NCBI RefSeq assembly: GCF_000442255.1
Contig: NZ_KE557274.1
Location: 487,311 to 551,310 of the forward strand
DNA length: 64,000 nucleotides
Direction of reading: 5' to 3'
DNA from: Salipiger mucosus DSM 16094
GTDB taxonomy: Bacteria; Pseudomonadota; Alphaproteobacteria; Rhodobacterales; Rhodobacteraceae
The notes beneath the pieces are model-generated. The model had not been told where the DNA came from and searched no databases. It was given only the letters and a program-made list of their open reading frames with translations. This document shows positions 32,965-40,931 of the stretch, one piece after another (position 1 is the stretch's first letter; each line of letters starts with the position of its first letter). The position numbers were made by a program, and so were the translations under genes.

Positions 32965-33534
32965 TCAGTAGAACTCCCAGATGATGGTAATCACGCCATC
33001 GCCGGGATCGGTGCAATTGGCTTGGGCCTCAGCCGGCGACATGGCGCGCTTGTTCACCGCGTTGCCGGCCACGTCGGTCTGCAGGCGCACAAGGCTGCGG
33101 CCGAGGTCCTTGGTCACGAGCGTGGTGCATGACGCTTCGGGGATGTTGGTGGCCGTGACGACGAAGGTGTCGTTGGTACCACCCGGCGCCACGGTGATGT
33201 CAGCGTTGAACGGGTGCTTGATGGCCGACCCCGAGAGCATCTTCTCCGGCAGGGTTCCGGAATCCGCGAGCGTGGCCGTGTCGAGACCGGTGTACGTCGA
33301 CTGACCATAGTAGAGCGACTGCACGGCCGTCTGGACGGCAGCCAGCTGGGCCATGAAGTCGTTGTTCTTGGCGCTGTTGTTGGCGTTGTTGAAGAACACC
33401 AGGTAGCCGGCGGCAACAACCGCGGAGATGATCAGCGCCATGGCGATGCCCAGAAGGGCGTTGCCGCGCTCGGCCGCACGCTTGGCGCCGCGCATTGGTC
33501 GGGTGTCTTGGTCGTTTTTAATCAGATGGTCCAT
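32965..33534 (-). CDS. pilS: PilS-like prepilin, probable major pilin
   Basis: This encodes 189 residues. A basic leader (about 24 residues) ends in ERGNALLGIAMALIISAVVAAGYLVFFNNAN, the pilin assembly helix of the PilS/type IVb group. STYTGLDTATLADSGTLPEKML and a cysteine pair (ASCTTLV, QANCTDPGDG) follow the R64 PilS pattern. AGGAG lies 9 nt before the ATG. Its place after pilR matches R64. It is the founder-like member of a six-gene array and is followed by a stable hairpin, which fits a highly expressed major subunit. No prepilin peptidase (PilU) is visible in the window. Confidence 0.82.
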   Translation of the reverse strand: MDHLIKNDQDTRPMRGAKRAAERGNALLGIAMALIISAVVAAGYLVFFNNANNSAKNNDFMAQLAAVQTAVQSLYYGQSTYTGLDTATLADSGTLPEKMLSGSAIKHPFNADITVAPGGTNDTFVVTATNIPEASCTTLVTKDLGRSLVRLQTDVAGNAVNKRAMSPAEAQANCTDPGDGVITIIWEFY

Positions 33535-33606
33535 GAAAAAATTCTCCTGTCTGGCAGCATCTCTGTCGAAATGGTTTTGGGCATTAACACTCGTTTTATC
33601 GGCGCC

Positions 33607-34668
33607 TCACTGGAGTGCCTGGGTCACCTGCGTCTGCAGAGAAAAGATACCAGAGGAAATCCATGCGAAGACGGTACCGAGGATGATCATGGAGGCGTTG
33701 CGCATGATCGCGGACTGTTCCTTGATCTTCTCGACACTGTCTTCCATCCATTCCGACCCGAGGGTTTCCAGTGTCTCGTCGAAGCCGTCGAGAAGGGCGT
33801 ATGCCCTGAGGTCGTTGACGGCTTCCTTGTCCGGGAAATCGTGCTTCGATGCGTGCAAGGCGTCACCGAAGTTCTTGCCTTCGAGAAGGTGCCCGAGCGC
33901 CGCGTTGAGGCGGCTCTTGAAATAGGGGCTGGCGTTGCGCCGCATGATCTTCAGAGCCCGCGGCAATGCGACGCCGGCCCGGACCATCGCGGACATGGAC
34001 AACAGGAAGCCGGCGCCGACAGAGAGCCGGTACATCGAGAATGGCGGGATCTTGTCCGCGGTAACTCGGCCGGCTCCCGTCCAGCGGGGCAGGGCCAGAA
34101 TGGCGGTCAGGATCACCACGAACAGGGTGATGCCACTGGGCACCAGGTAGTTGTTCATGAAGTCAGCGACCGCCGCCAGGCTCCCGCCGGAGCCGGTCCA
34201 GTTTTCCTTGGCATAGACGTCATCGAAGGCCGGCACGATCTTCACAGCCACGAGGTAGAGGAAGGCGACCAGAACGGCGATCAGAAGGACCGGGTAGGCC
34301 AGGCCCTCCGCGATGGCTGCCTTGATCTTCTTGCCGCCCTCGCGGATGTAGATCGCGTTCTCCAGGGCCACGTCCAGGCTGCCCGCGGATTCCCCGGAGG
34401 CGATCACCACGGCGTCCTGCTCAGGAACCCATCCTTTCACGGCGCTGCCGAAGGGCGCACCGTCCCGGACCTTTCGACGCCAGGCATCGATCATCTTGGC
34501 CATGGGTCGCTTTGGTTTCTTCCCGTCCGCGGACTCGAACTGCCATATGGTGTCCAGAGCATGGGGAAGGGAGACCCCGTTCCGGAGGAACTTCATGAGC
34601 TTGCGATACATCGCGAGCCGCTTCTTCCCGGATATCTGCCAAATAATAAGTTTGTGCTGGATATTCAT
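33607..34668 (-). CDS. pilR: PilR-like inner-membrane platform protein (T2SS F family)
   Basis: This encodes 353 residues with two T2SSF repeats. Transmembrane segments are YPVLLIAVLVAFLYLVAVKIVPAF, GITLFVVILTAILALPRW and the C-terminal MIILGTVFAWISSGIFSLQTQV. VASGESAGSLDVALENAI is the conserved family loop. It anchors the PilQ ATPase and passes pilins into the growing fibre. It follows pilQ directly and precedes pilS, as in R64. Confidence 0.9.
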   Translation of the reverse strand: MNIQHKLIIWQISGKKRLAMYRKLMKFLRNGVSLPHALDTIWQFESADGKKPKRPMAKMIDAWRRKVRDGAPFGSAVKGWVPEQDAVVIASGESAGSLDVALENAIYIREGGKKIKAAIAEGLAYPVLLIAVLVAFLYLVAVKIVPAFDDVYAKENWTGSGGSLAAVADFMNNYLVPSGITLFVVILTAILALPRWTGAGRVTADKIPPFSMYRLSVGAGFLLSMSAMVRAGVALPRALKIMRRNASPYFKSRLNAALGHLLEGKNFGDALHASKHDFPDKEAVNDLRAYALLDGFDETLETLGSEWMEDSVEKIKEQSAIMRNASMIILGTVFAWISSGIFSLQTQVTQALQ

Positions 34669-34693
34669 TTCAAAACTCCGCTTTCAATCCCAA

Positions 34694-36727
34694 TTATGAC
34701 TCAGTTTCCGCTTCTTCCAGCACGAGCGGAATTCTTTCCTTGTCGACTTCCCTGAGTTCGGCCTCCACCGTGCGGATATCCACGTTGCCCTGGAGTACTT
34801 TCATCATCGTGTGCTCGGCCATGGTCATACCGCCCATGTGATTGAGCCAGTGCTCGTACGCGCCGATCTTGTCGCCTTCCGAGATGTACTGCATGAAATG
34901 GCGATCCGGGGTGATGGTCTCCGAGATCACGGAACGGCCCGATGTGCCGCGCCGGCAGTGTTCGCAGCCGTTGTGGTTCGCCAGGTACAACTGGTCGAGA
35001 TGTTCCTTCCCGATCTTTTCCTTCACCGTTTCGACAGTTTCAGGGTCGATGACGCGAGCATCCTCGTAGGCCATGGCGTCCTGGATCGGGATCTTGCAGT
35101 GCGGGCAAAGCATCCGAACAAGGCGCTGGGCAACGAGGCCGGTCACCAGTGTGTAATCGGAAAGGAGATAGTCCGGCACCTCGATGTCCCGCAGCCTGTT
35201 CAGGATCGAGATCGCGTCGTTGGCGTGGATCGACGTCCAGACCTGGTGGCCGGTCATCGCACCGCGGAAGGCCAGCGTGGCGGACTTCGCGTCGCGGACC
35301 TCGCCGATCATGATAACGTCCGGGTCGGAACGAAGCGCGTCGCGAATGGTCGCCTCGAAGGCTTCCTCGCGGGATCCGCTGTCGTCCGATGCGGTCACCG
35401 GCACCTGGGGCGCGCCGGGAATGTTGTATTCCGGCGGGTCCTCGATGGTGCGCACGGCCAGTTCGCCGCGGGTTTCCCGGATGAGGGCCGTCAGCGCCTT
35501 CTGGAGCGTCGTGGACTTGCCCGAACCGGTCGGGCCCGAAATGATGACGATGCCGTATTTCTTCTTCCGCATCGCCTTGATGTCCCGAATTTGCCGCTGC
35601 GAGTACCCGAGGACATCGATGTCGGAATCCTGGTCCTCGTCTACGTCCTGTTCGGGCAGAATCCGGGCGATCAGCTCCCGGCCGCTGTTGGCCAATGGAT
35701 TGAACTGAAGGCGGATCGACCCGACACCCTCGGGCAGCGTCACGTCGCTCGAGGAAATCCGGGCTTGCTGGGACTTGTACGGCTGGTAGGACGGATCACT
35801 GACGTCCGACATGTAGAAGATCGCAGACAGAAGCTCGTCTGCCTGGGACGCGGGAATGGACTTGAAGTCCTCCATGACACCGTTGCTACGGACGCGAACG
35901 ATGGCCTCGAAGCGTTCCTTCACGAGGTGGATGTCGGTGCCGCCGTTGTTGAAGGCTTCCTCGACGAGGTTGAAGAAATCCCGCCGCATCTTGGCGTCAT
36001 CGGAGCCCCGACGCTCACGCCCCCGCGTCCGGGCGGCTTCCGCGCGCATGTAGATCTTCTGCAAGATTTCGCTCGGAACCCGGAATTCCTGACGGATGCG
36101 GATCGAGCGTTGCTCCGCGCGGTTCCTGATTTCCACGAGCATCGGATCGAGGTAATCCGGTGTCGCGATCAGCAGGATCCCGTCGCTGAACAGCAGCGCC
36201 TTCTTGCGGTGTTCCTCGGACGTGGGGATCCGACCTTCCGAAAGGGTCATGACTTCCCGCTCGCGGTTCGTCAGGAAATCCTTGATCTGGACGTTGTTCG
36301 CATCGACCGCGGTGGCGTGGCGGTATCTCTTGCGCTGTTGCTCTTTCGCGGCGGCCTTTTCCCTGGACGATCCGATGGCCTTTCGGCCGGTCCCCCGGGG
36401 CTCGGGATTACCACCGTCGGCCTTCGCTGACGGACTTTCTGAATTCCTGGAAGCCTGTTTCCGGTTCTTGTTTCCGGAGGAGCCGGACGCGCTTGTCTTC
36501 TTCCCTGATTTTCCACCCTTGGATGCAGCCTTCCCCGAAGGCTTACCAGTCGGCTTCCCGAACATTTTCTCGAGACCGAGCATCCGAAGAATGCCCGGCC
36601 GGGTGGTTTCCTGGTGACGCGAAGAGGCAGCGTTCTCCTGTTTGCGAGGGGAACGGGCTTTTCCTGCGGACTTCTTGGAGGTTCGAAGCCCGATCTTCTC
36701 GAGAATATCGTTCACCAGAGATTTCAT
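34694..36727 (-). CDS. pilQ: PilQ-like thin-pilus assembly ATPase
   Basis: This encodes 677 residues. The first 140 are highly basic, rich in Lys, Ser and Gly, and low-complexity, which is longer than in R64 PilQ. The GspE/PilT-type ATPase core has Walker A (SGPTGSGKSTTLQ, about 397-409), the Asp box and Walker B (DPDVIMIGEVRDAKSATLAF), a His box (GAMTGHQVWTSIHAN) and the zinc site LCPHCK...HNGCEHCRRG. It powers pilus extension. The ATG lies 14 bp after the end hairpin of the IscB/IS110 insertion, with no clear ribosome site except within that hairpin, so the insertion may affect its expression. Confidence 0.9.
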   Translation of the reverse strand: MKSLVNDILEKIGLRTSKKSAGKARSPRKQENAASSRHQETTRPGILRMLGLEKMFGKPTGKPSGKAASKGGKSGKKTSASGSSGNKNRKQASRNSESPSAKADGGNPEPRGTGRKAIGSSREKAAAKEQQRKRYRHATAVDANNVQIKDFLTNREREVMTLSEGRIPTSEEHRKKALLFSDGILLIATPDYLDPMLVEIRNRAEQRSIRIRQEFRVPSEILQKIYMRAEAARTRGRERRGSDDAKMRRDFFNLVEEAFNNGGTDIHLVKERFEAIVRVRSNGVMEDFKSIPASQADELLSAIFYMSDVSDPSYQPYKSQQARISSSDVTLPEGVGSIRLQFNPLANSGRELIARILPEQDVDEDQDSDIDVLGYSQRQIRDIKAMRKKKYGIVIISGPTGSGKSTTLQKALTALIRETRGELAVRTIEDPPEYNIPGAPQVPVTASDDSGSREEAFEATIRDALRSDPDVIMIGEVRDAKSATLAFRGAMTGHQVWTSIHANDAISILNRLRDIEVPDYLLSDYTLVTGLVAQRLVRMLCPHCKIPIQDAMAYEDARVIDPETVETVKEKIGKEHLDQLYLANHNGCEHCRRGTSGRSVISETITPDRHFMQYISEGDKIGAYEHWLNHMGGMTMAEHTMMKVLQGNVDIRTVEAELREVDKERIPLVLEEAETES

Positions 36728-36740
36728 CCGAATAAATTGG

Positions 36741-36780
36741 CGCTCCCTCCCCGGACTAAAGTCCGGGGAGGGAGCGCCTT
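36741..36780. repeat. 40-bp perfect stem-loop at one end of the pilP-pilQ insertion
   Basis: An 18-bp perfect stem (36741-36758 with 36763-36780) closes on a TAAA loop. Its inner 20 bases, CCCCGGACTAAAGTCCGGGG, recur in inverted orientation at 39772-39791 at the other side of the insertion. It probably marks an element end (IS200/IS605-like hairpin end). It could also act as a terminator for transcripts from either side. Confidence 0.7.
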
Positions 36781-36896
36781 ATCAGATGCCGTAATGGGCG
36801 GGCCGCGCCGGTTGGCGGGGTCGGTGGCTGTCCCCCAGTATGAAGCTGTGACGGGGTCCGCAGACGCGGCCCCAAGGGCCACAAAGGGAGACAGCC

Positions 36897-37931
36897 ATGG
36901 AACAGTATGTCGGCATCGACGTGTCGCTGGAAGAGTCGAGCGTCTGTGTGATGGATCGCACGGGCAAGATCCAGCGGGAGGCGAAGGTAGCGAGCGACCC
37001 GGAGGCGCTTCTGTACTTCCTGGGGCGCCTGGACCATCCGGTGACGCTCCTCGGCATGGAAGCCGGGCCGTTGTCGCAGTGGCTCCATGCCGGCTTGACG
37101 GCGGCGGGTGTCGAGGTGGTTCTCATGGAGACCCGGCAGGTGAAGGCGGCACTATCGGCGATGCCGATCAAAACAGACCGGCGCGACGCTCGCGGGATCA
37201 CGCAGCTCTTGCGGATGGGATGGTTCCGACCGGTGCACTGCAAGTCCGCCTCGGCTCAAGAGGTGCGCGCTTTGCTGACGGCGCGCAAGCAGCTCCAGAA
37301 GAAGATGCTCGACATCGAGCTCGGTCTCCGTGGTGTGCTCAGGGGCTTCGGGCTCAGGATCGGCAAGATCAGTAGGGGCCGCTTCGCCCGGCGGGTGCGG
37401 GAGCTGGCGCACGGCAATCCGATGCTCGAACAAGTGTCAGCGGCGATGCTGCGCGCGCGCGACGCGCTGCAGACGGAGATGACGGCGCTCGACAAGCGCG
37501 CACGCGATCTTGCGCGGGATGAAGCGACCTGCCGCCGGCTGATGACGGTGCCGGGAGTGGGCGCGCTGACGGCGCTAACCTTCATGTCCGCGGTGGACGA
37601 TCCTGGCCGCTTTCGCTCATCGAAACGGGTCGGAGCGCATTTCGGTCTGACCCCGAAGAAGCACCAATCCGGCGAGACGGACATCACCGGCGGAATCACC
37701 AAGGCCGGCGACGGAATGGTGCGCTCGATGCTCTACGAGGCGGCGCAGGCGATGCTGACCCGGACGCAGAGCTTCTCGCGGCTCAAGGCGTGGGGCTTGC
37801 GAGTTGCACAGCGGCGAGGGCGAAACCGGGCAATCGTCGCCGTGGCGCGGAAGTTGGCCACCGTTCTCCATCGCATGTGGATCGACGGCTCGACGTTCCG
37901 CTTCGGCAAGGAGGTCGTCCGGACCGGCTGA
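36897..37931 (+). CDS. IS110-family transposase (DEDD)
   Basis: This encodes 344 residues. The N-terminal RuvC-like DEDD domain begins MEQYVGIDVSLEESSVCVMD (first Asp) and contains LLGMEAGPLSQWLHAGL and KTDRRDARGITQLL. The C-terminal Tnp_2 domain has LMTVPGVGALTALTFMSAVDDPGRFRSSKRVGAHFGLTP with the conserved serine region TDITGGITKAGDGMVRSML. GGGAG precedes the ATG. The roughly 110-nt GC-rich, dyad-rich stretch upstream (36785-36896) is where IS110-group elements encode their bridge RNA, though this one would be short. The gene appears intact. Confidence 0.92.
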   Translation: MEQYVGIDVSLEESSVCVMDRTGKIQREAKVASDPEALLYFLGRLDHPVTLLGMEAGPLSQWLHAGLTAAGVEVVLMETRQVKAALSAMPIKTDRRDARGITQLLRMGWFRPVHCKSASAQEVRALLTARKQLQKKMLDIELGLRGVLRGFGLRIGKISRGRFARRVRELAHGNPMLEQVSAAMLRARDALQTEMTALDKRARDLARDEATCRRLMTVPGVGALTALTFMSAVDDPGRFRSSKRVGAHFGLTPKKHQSGETDITGGITKAGDGMVRSMLYEAAQAMLTRTQSFSRLKAWGLRVAQRRGRNRAIVAVARKLATVLHRMWIDGSTFRFGKEVVRTG

Positions 37932-39663
37932 GCCCATCGGAAAAGGTTTGAGCCGGCACTGGGCTGCCGGTTCTTAGAGGTCCCGTCGCCGGGACGCGAA
38001 CCTCGATGACGCCGGCAGGTTGCTCGTGACACGTCCTCGGCCGTGGAGCACGCTTTTCAGATAGGCGCTCGGGGTTCACCTGGATGGCATGATGTGGCGG
38101 CCGCGCGCCGACCACGAACGGAAGCATGAAACCGGCGACGTGTGACACTCGGGACTTGACCAACCAATGCCCATTACGGAAGTTACCTGTTGCAATATGA
38201 TATCCGTACCCGTTGTTGCGCTGAAGTATACGGCAGTGGCGATGCGAAATGCCCTGGACGGTACCCGTCCGGGTCTGGATGTTGAACGACCCACTCCGGC
38301 GGATGGCAACACGGCCAGTATACGTCCCGGCCTTGCGGCCGTTCGGAACGCTCGCCTTGACGATGTCGCCCGTCTGGACACCGTGGATCGACTTTTCCGA
38401 CATGAGATATCCCCGCGGGAAACCATGCCGATCCAGCCGCGTCCGTGCGTGGCTCCCGCGGCCCATGGCGGTGATCCGCAGGACCGGCTGATCCCAGCCG
38501 GTCAGACTGTTGACCTCACCGACGCAGGCCGCGTCGAGACTGTGCGTCTTGGGAATGCCCAGGGCCGCCCGGTTGTATTTCGTGCGGCCACCGGTGGCCG
38601 TCGTCACCGGCAGGCCCGTGGCCCGCAAAGCGTGCCAGGTGGCATTGCGCGTCGCATTGACCGCGGCCGCGTCCCTCAGCGGCCGCTTTGCCTGGGCCCG
38701 GATCCTGGCCAGCCTGGCGGGTTTTCCTGCCAGGAACGCCTCGACCGGCTTGTTGCCCTTGGCCTGGTTGCAGGGCTCGCAGGCCAGCGCCAGGTTGGAC
38801 ACGCGGTTCGATCCGCCGCGCGAGCGCGGGTGGATATGCTCGATCTGCAGCGGCACATGCCGCGCGTTGCAGTAGGCGCAGCGGCGATCCCATTTTTCCA
38901 GAAGATACTCCCGCACCTCGTAGCCAGCGAGGGTGCCCTGTTGGTACTCGGCGCCGGAGACCTCCGGGTTGTCGAGCATCTGCATGTCGAAGCGCACGCG
39001 CTCGACGGCGATGGATGTGACCGGCACCAGCTTGCGGTACCGTGCCGCCCAGCTGGCGACATTGTCGACGCGCGATTGCAGGGATGGCGGCAGCCACCCC
39101 GGGGCCCGGCGCCGGTTGTCGAAGCGCTTCTTACGGTAGCGCAGGTTCGCGGAGCGCCGACGGCGCCGGTGACCACGCCGCTGGTCCATCTTCTTGCGGA
39201 TGGCGCCGCCACGATGGGTCACCTCGGAGAGGTGCAGGACATCATCGGCCGCCTCGTCCTTGCGGACAAGCGCCATGCCGGTGGTCTTCGAGCCAGGGTC
39301 GACCCGCAGTTCGACATCCTGCGTGTCCCCTTCCGCACGATCCTTGAGCCGGATCGTGAAGGGGTAGGTCTTGTGAACGACGGCCCGGCCGTCCTTCAGG
39401 AGCCGGCGGGCCCTTGCGGGCCGCGTCGGCATGAGGGGCTTGCCGTTGCGGGCAAGCACGAATACGCGGCTTACGCCGCTCGCGGAGGAGGGCTGCCCCC
39501 TCCGGTGGCGCCGTCTTTTGACGGTCTCCTCTCGCACATGTTGACCACCCGCACATGCATCCGCCCCGTTTCGTGCCTGACCCGGCTTGTCTACTGACGG
39601 TGCTTCGAGAAGAGGGCCGTGCTGAGGAGGCACACGACCGTCGGTCTTTGACGTATGGTTCAA
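37783..39663 (-). CDS. iscB: IscB RNA-guided nuclease (RuvC/HNH)
   Basis: All IscB parts are present in order. The PLMP domain is RVFVLARNGKPLMPTRPARARRLL (67-90) and RuvC-I is VDPGSKTTG (D122). The arginine-rich bridge helix is at about 160-187 and RuvC-II is IAVERVRF (E221). The HNH domain has C262/C265, H276/H278 and C295/C298, and RuvC-III is THSLDAACVG (H374, D377). IscB is the ancestor-like relative of Cas9 and cuts DNA guided by an omega RNA. The 626-codon frame is longer than usual. The first 42-66 codons are probably not translated (a GTG at 39535-39537 is a better start). The C-terminal 120 or so residues run into IS110 sequence, so the natural end may be lost. Confidence 0.9.
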   Translation of the reverse strand: MNHTSKTDGRVPPQHGPLLEAPSVDKPGQARNGADACAGGQHVREETVKRRRHRRGQPSSASGVSRVFVLARNGKPLMPTRPARARRLLKDGRAVVHKTYPFTIRLKDRAEGDTQDVELRVDPGSKTTGMALVRKDEAADDVLHLSEVTHRGGAIRKKMDQRRGHRRRRRSANLRYRKKRFDNRRRAPGWLPPSLQSRVDNVASWAARYRKLVPVTSIAVERVRFDMQMLDNPEVSGAEYQQGTLAGYEVREYLLEKWDRRCAYCNARHVPLQIEHIHPRSRGGSNRVSNLALACEPCNQAKGNKPVEAFLAGKPARLARIRAQAKRPLRDAAAVNATRNATWHALRATGLPVTTATGGRTKYNRAALGIPKTHSLDAACVGEVNSLTGWDQPVLRITAMGRGSHARTRLDRHGFPRGYLMSEKSIHGVQTGDIVKASVPNGRKAGTYTGRVAIRRSGSFNIQTRTGTVQGISHRHCRILQRNNGYGYHIATGNFRNGHWLVKSRVSHVAGFMLPFVVGARPPHHAIQVNPERLSEKRAPRPRTCHEQPAGVIEVRVPATGPLRTGSPVPAQTFSDGLSRSGRPPCRSGTSSRRSTCDGERWPTSAPRRRLPGFALAAVQLASPTP

Positions 39664-39689
39664 CGTAGATTGAATAAGATAACTCCTTT

Positions 39690-39795
39690 CTTTCTTGTGC
39701 TGGTCAGCATGCGCGTGGATTACGCGCCGAACCTCGATCTAGGACCCGAAGGCAGCACCGCTGCCTTCAAGCCCCGGACTTTAGTCCGGGGTCAC
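39690..39795 (-). ncRNA. Putative omega RNA scaffold of IscB
   Basis: IscB omega RNAs are encoded immediately 5' of the gene. Here 39664-39795 lacks a gene and, read on the minus strand, begins with the CCCCGGAC-TAAA-GTCCGGGG hairpin (39772-39791). A second perfect hairpin follows, GAAGGCAGC/GCTGCCTTC (39748-39768), then further dyad-rich sequence and AAAGGAG. The guide would be the 15 or so nt just upstream of the scaffold, around 39796-39811. Boundaries are inferred. A separate hairpin at 39816-39847 (CCCTAC...GTAGGG) lies between this and pilP. Confidence 0.5.
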
Positions 39796-39894
39796 TGACA
39801 CGCGTATCCTAAATGCCCTACGGCATGAGCAAGCTATGCGCGTAGGGCTAAAGGATTGATAATCGCTCGGAGGCGCCTTGTCGAGCCTCGAGAT

Positions 39895-40929
39895 TCAGGG
39901 ATTGGCGTTATCTGCCGCCTGTCCAAGGAACCCGGGGGCCCCGGCAGGAGCCGCGTTGCGCGTCCGGCTGGATTCCGAGCTCGGCCGGGACGTCTGCTGT
40001 TGCCGGCTTCCGGCATAGGAGCCGCGGTCCAGCATGTAGGAGTTGTCCCCCTGCGAAACCTCCACGCCGGTACGGCCGATGGCAGTGACACGGCTGCCGT
40101 CGCGCAGCTCGTCGTGAAGCGAAACCGTACGCTCCACGCCCCCGGGGTACGACAGCACGGCGGTCGCCCGTCCGCCAATCATGCGGATATCCTGGACGCG
40201 CGGCGCGGAGGCGGTGAAGCCACCGGAAGTCGCCACACCGGGATCAGGCGTGGCCGTGGGTTGCATTGCCGGTCCCTGCTGACGCACCCGGGCCAGTGCA
40301 TCGTCCCGTTCCTGTCGCAACCGCGCGATTTCCTGTTCCGCTTCCGTGAGGTCGGCGGTGGTTTCGGCCAGATCTTCCTCGGCTGTTGCGGCCCGGGTCT
40401 CAAGGGTTTCCAGTTCCTGGGCATGCTCCTGCCGGGCGATTTGCAGCTCTTCCTCGAGAGAGGTGATGGTGCTGCGCATGTCGTCGATGCTTTCCGCGCT
40501 GAGCTCGGTCCAGAGCTCCTTCGCCAGACGGGCCCGTTCCAGTTTCAGCTGGAGAAGGCGGATCTCACGCTGGGATTTCGAGATCTGGTCCAGATCGGAC
40601 TGCGTCCTGGACACGTCGGGACCCTGCAGGGTCTCTTCCTGCTCTTCGTCCTCGGTGACGGACATTTGCCCGAGCCGGTCATCCACTTCGTTCACGAGGC
40701 TGTCGTAGTACTCGTCGAACTGGTCGAGGGAGACATCCTCACCCATGGGCGGCAAGTCCTCGCCGCTGCCCGAACCGCCCTGGCTGGATCGCGAGTCCTG
40801 CTGGAACCGGCTCTCGCTGGCCCCACGATTGCTCGATCCGTCTCCGCCAAGGAAGCCCTGTGCATGGGCGGAGGTGCTGACGATCATGAGAAGCGCGCTC
40901 GCGCTCAGAAGTCTGTTCACTGGTTGCAT
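39895..40929 (-). CDS. pilP: PilP-like thin-pilus periplasmic protein
   Basis: This encodes 344 residues from ATG 40927-40929, 2 bp after the pilO stop, with GAGGAA inside the pilO end. A signal peptide (MQPVNRLLSASALLMIVSTSAHAQ) is followed by a Ser/Gly-rich segment. A long coiled coil (about 95-235) comes next, then a small beta domain (VQDIRMIGGRATAVLSYPGGVERTVSLHDELRDGSRVTAIGRTGVEVSQGDNSYML) of the PilP type, which contacts the secretin. It is larger than R64 PilP (about 150 residues) because of the coiled coil. The insertion with IscB and IS110 follows. Confidence 0.82.
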   Translation of the reverse strand: MQPVNRLLSASALLMIVSTSAHAQGFLGGDGSSNRGASESRFQQDSRSSQGGSGSGEDLPPMGEDVSLDQFDEYYDSLVNEVDDRLGQMSVTEDEEQEETLQGPDVSRTQSDLDQISKSQREIRLLQLKLERARLAKELWTELSAESIDDMRSTITSLEEELQIARQEHAQELETLETRAATAEEDLAETTADLTEAEQEIARLRQERDDALARVRQQGPAMQPTATPDPGVATSGGFTASAPRVQDIRMIGGRATAVLSYPGGVERTVSLHDELRDGSRVTAIGRTGVEVSQGDNSYMLDRGSYAGSRQQQTSRPSSESSRTRNAAPAGAPGFLGQAADNANP

Positions 40930-40931
40930 GC

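Larger units (their letters stand above)
36741..39791. mobile_element. Composite insertion: IscB element carrying an IS110-family element
   Basis: Roughly 3.05 kb is bounded by inverted copies of the 20-mer hairpin core and separates pilP from pilQ, which are normally adjacent. It contains a minus-strand IscB gene and a convergent plus-strand IS110 transposase whose 3' ends overlap. There is no TnpA of the HUH type, so the IscB element is non-autonomous. The last 60 or so codons of the IscB frame run antisense through IS110 sequence, so IS110 most likely inserted into the 3' part of the IscB element. IS110 has no clear terminal repeats, so its limits are estimated as about 36785-38030. The extent as one unit is inferred. 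Confidence 0.6.
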
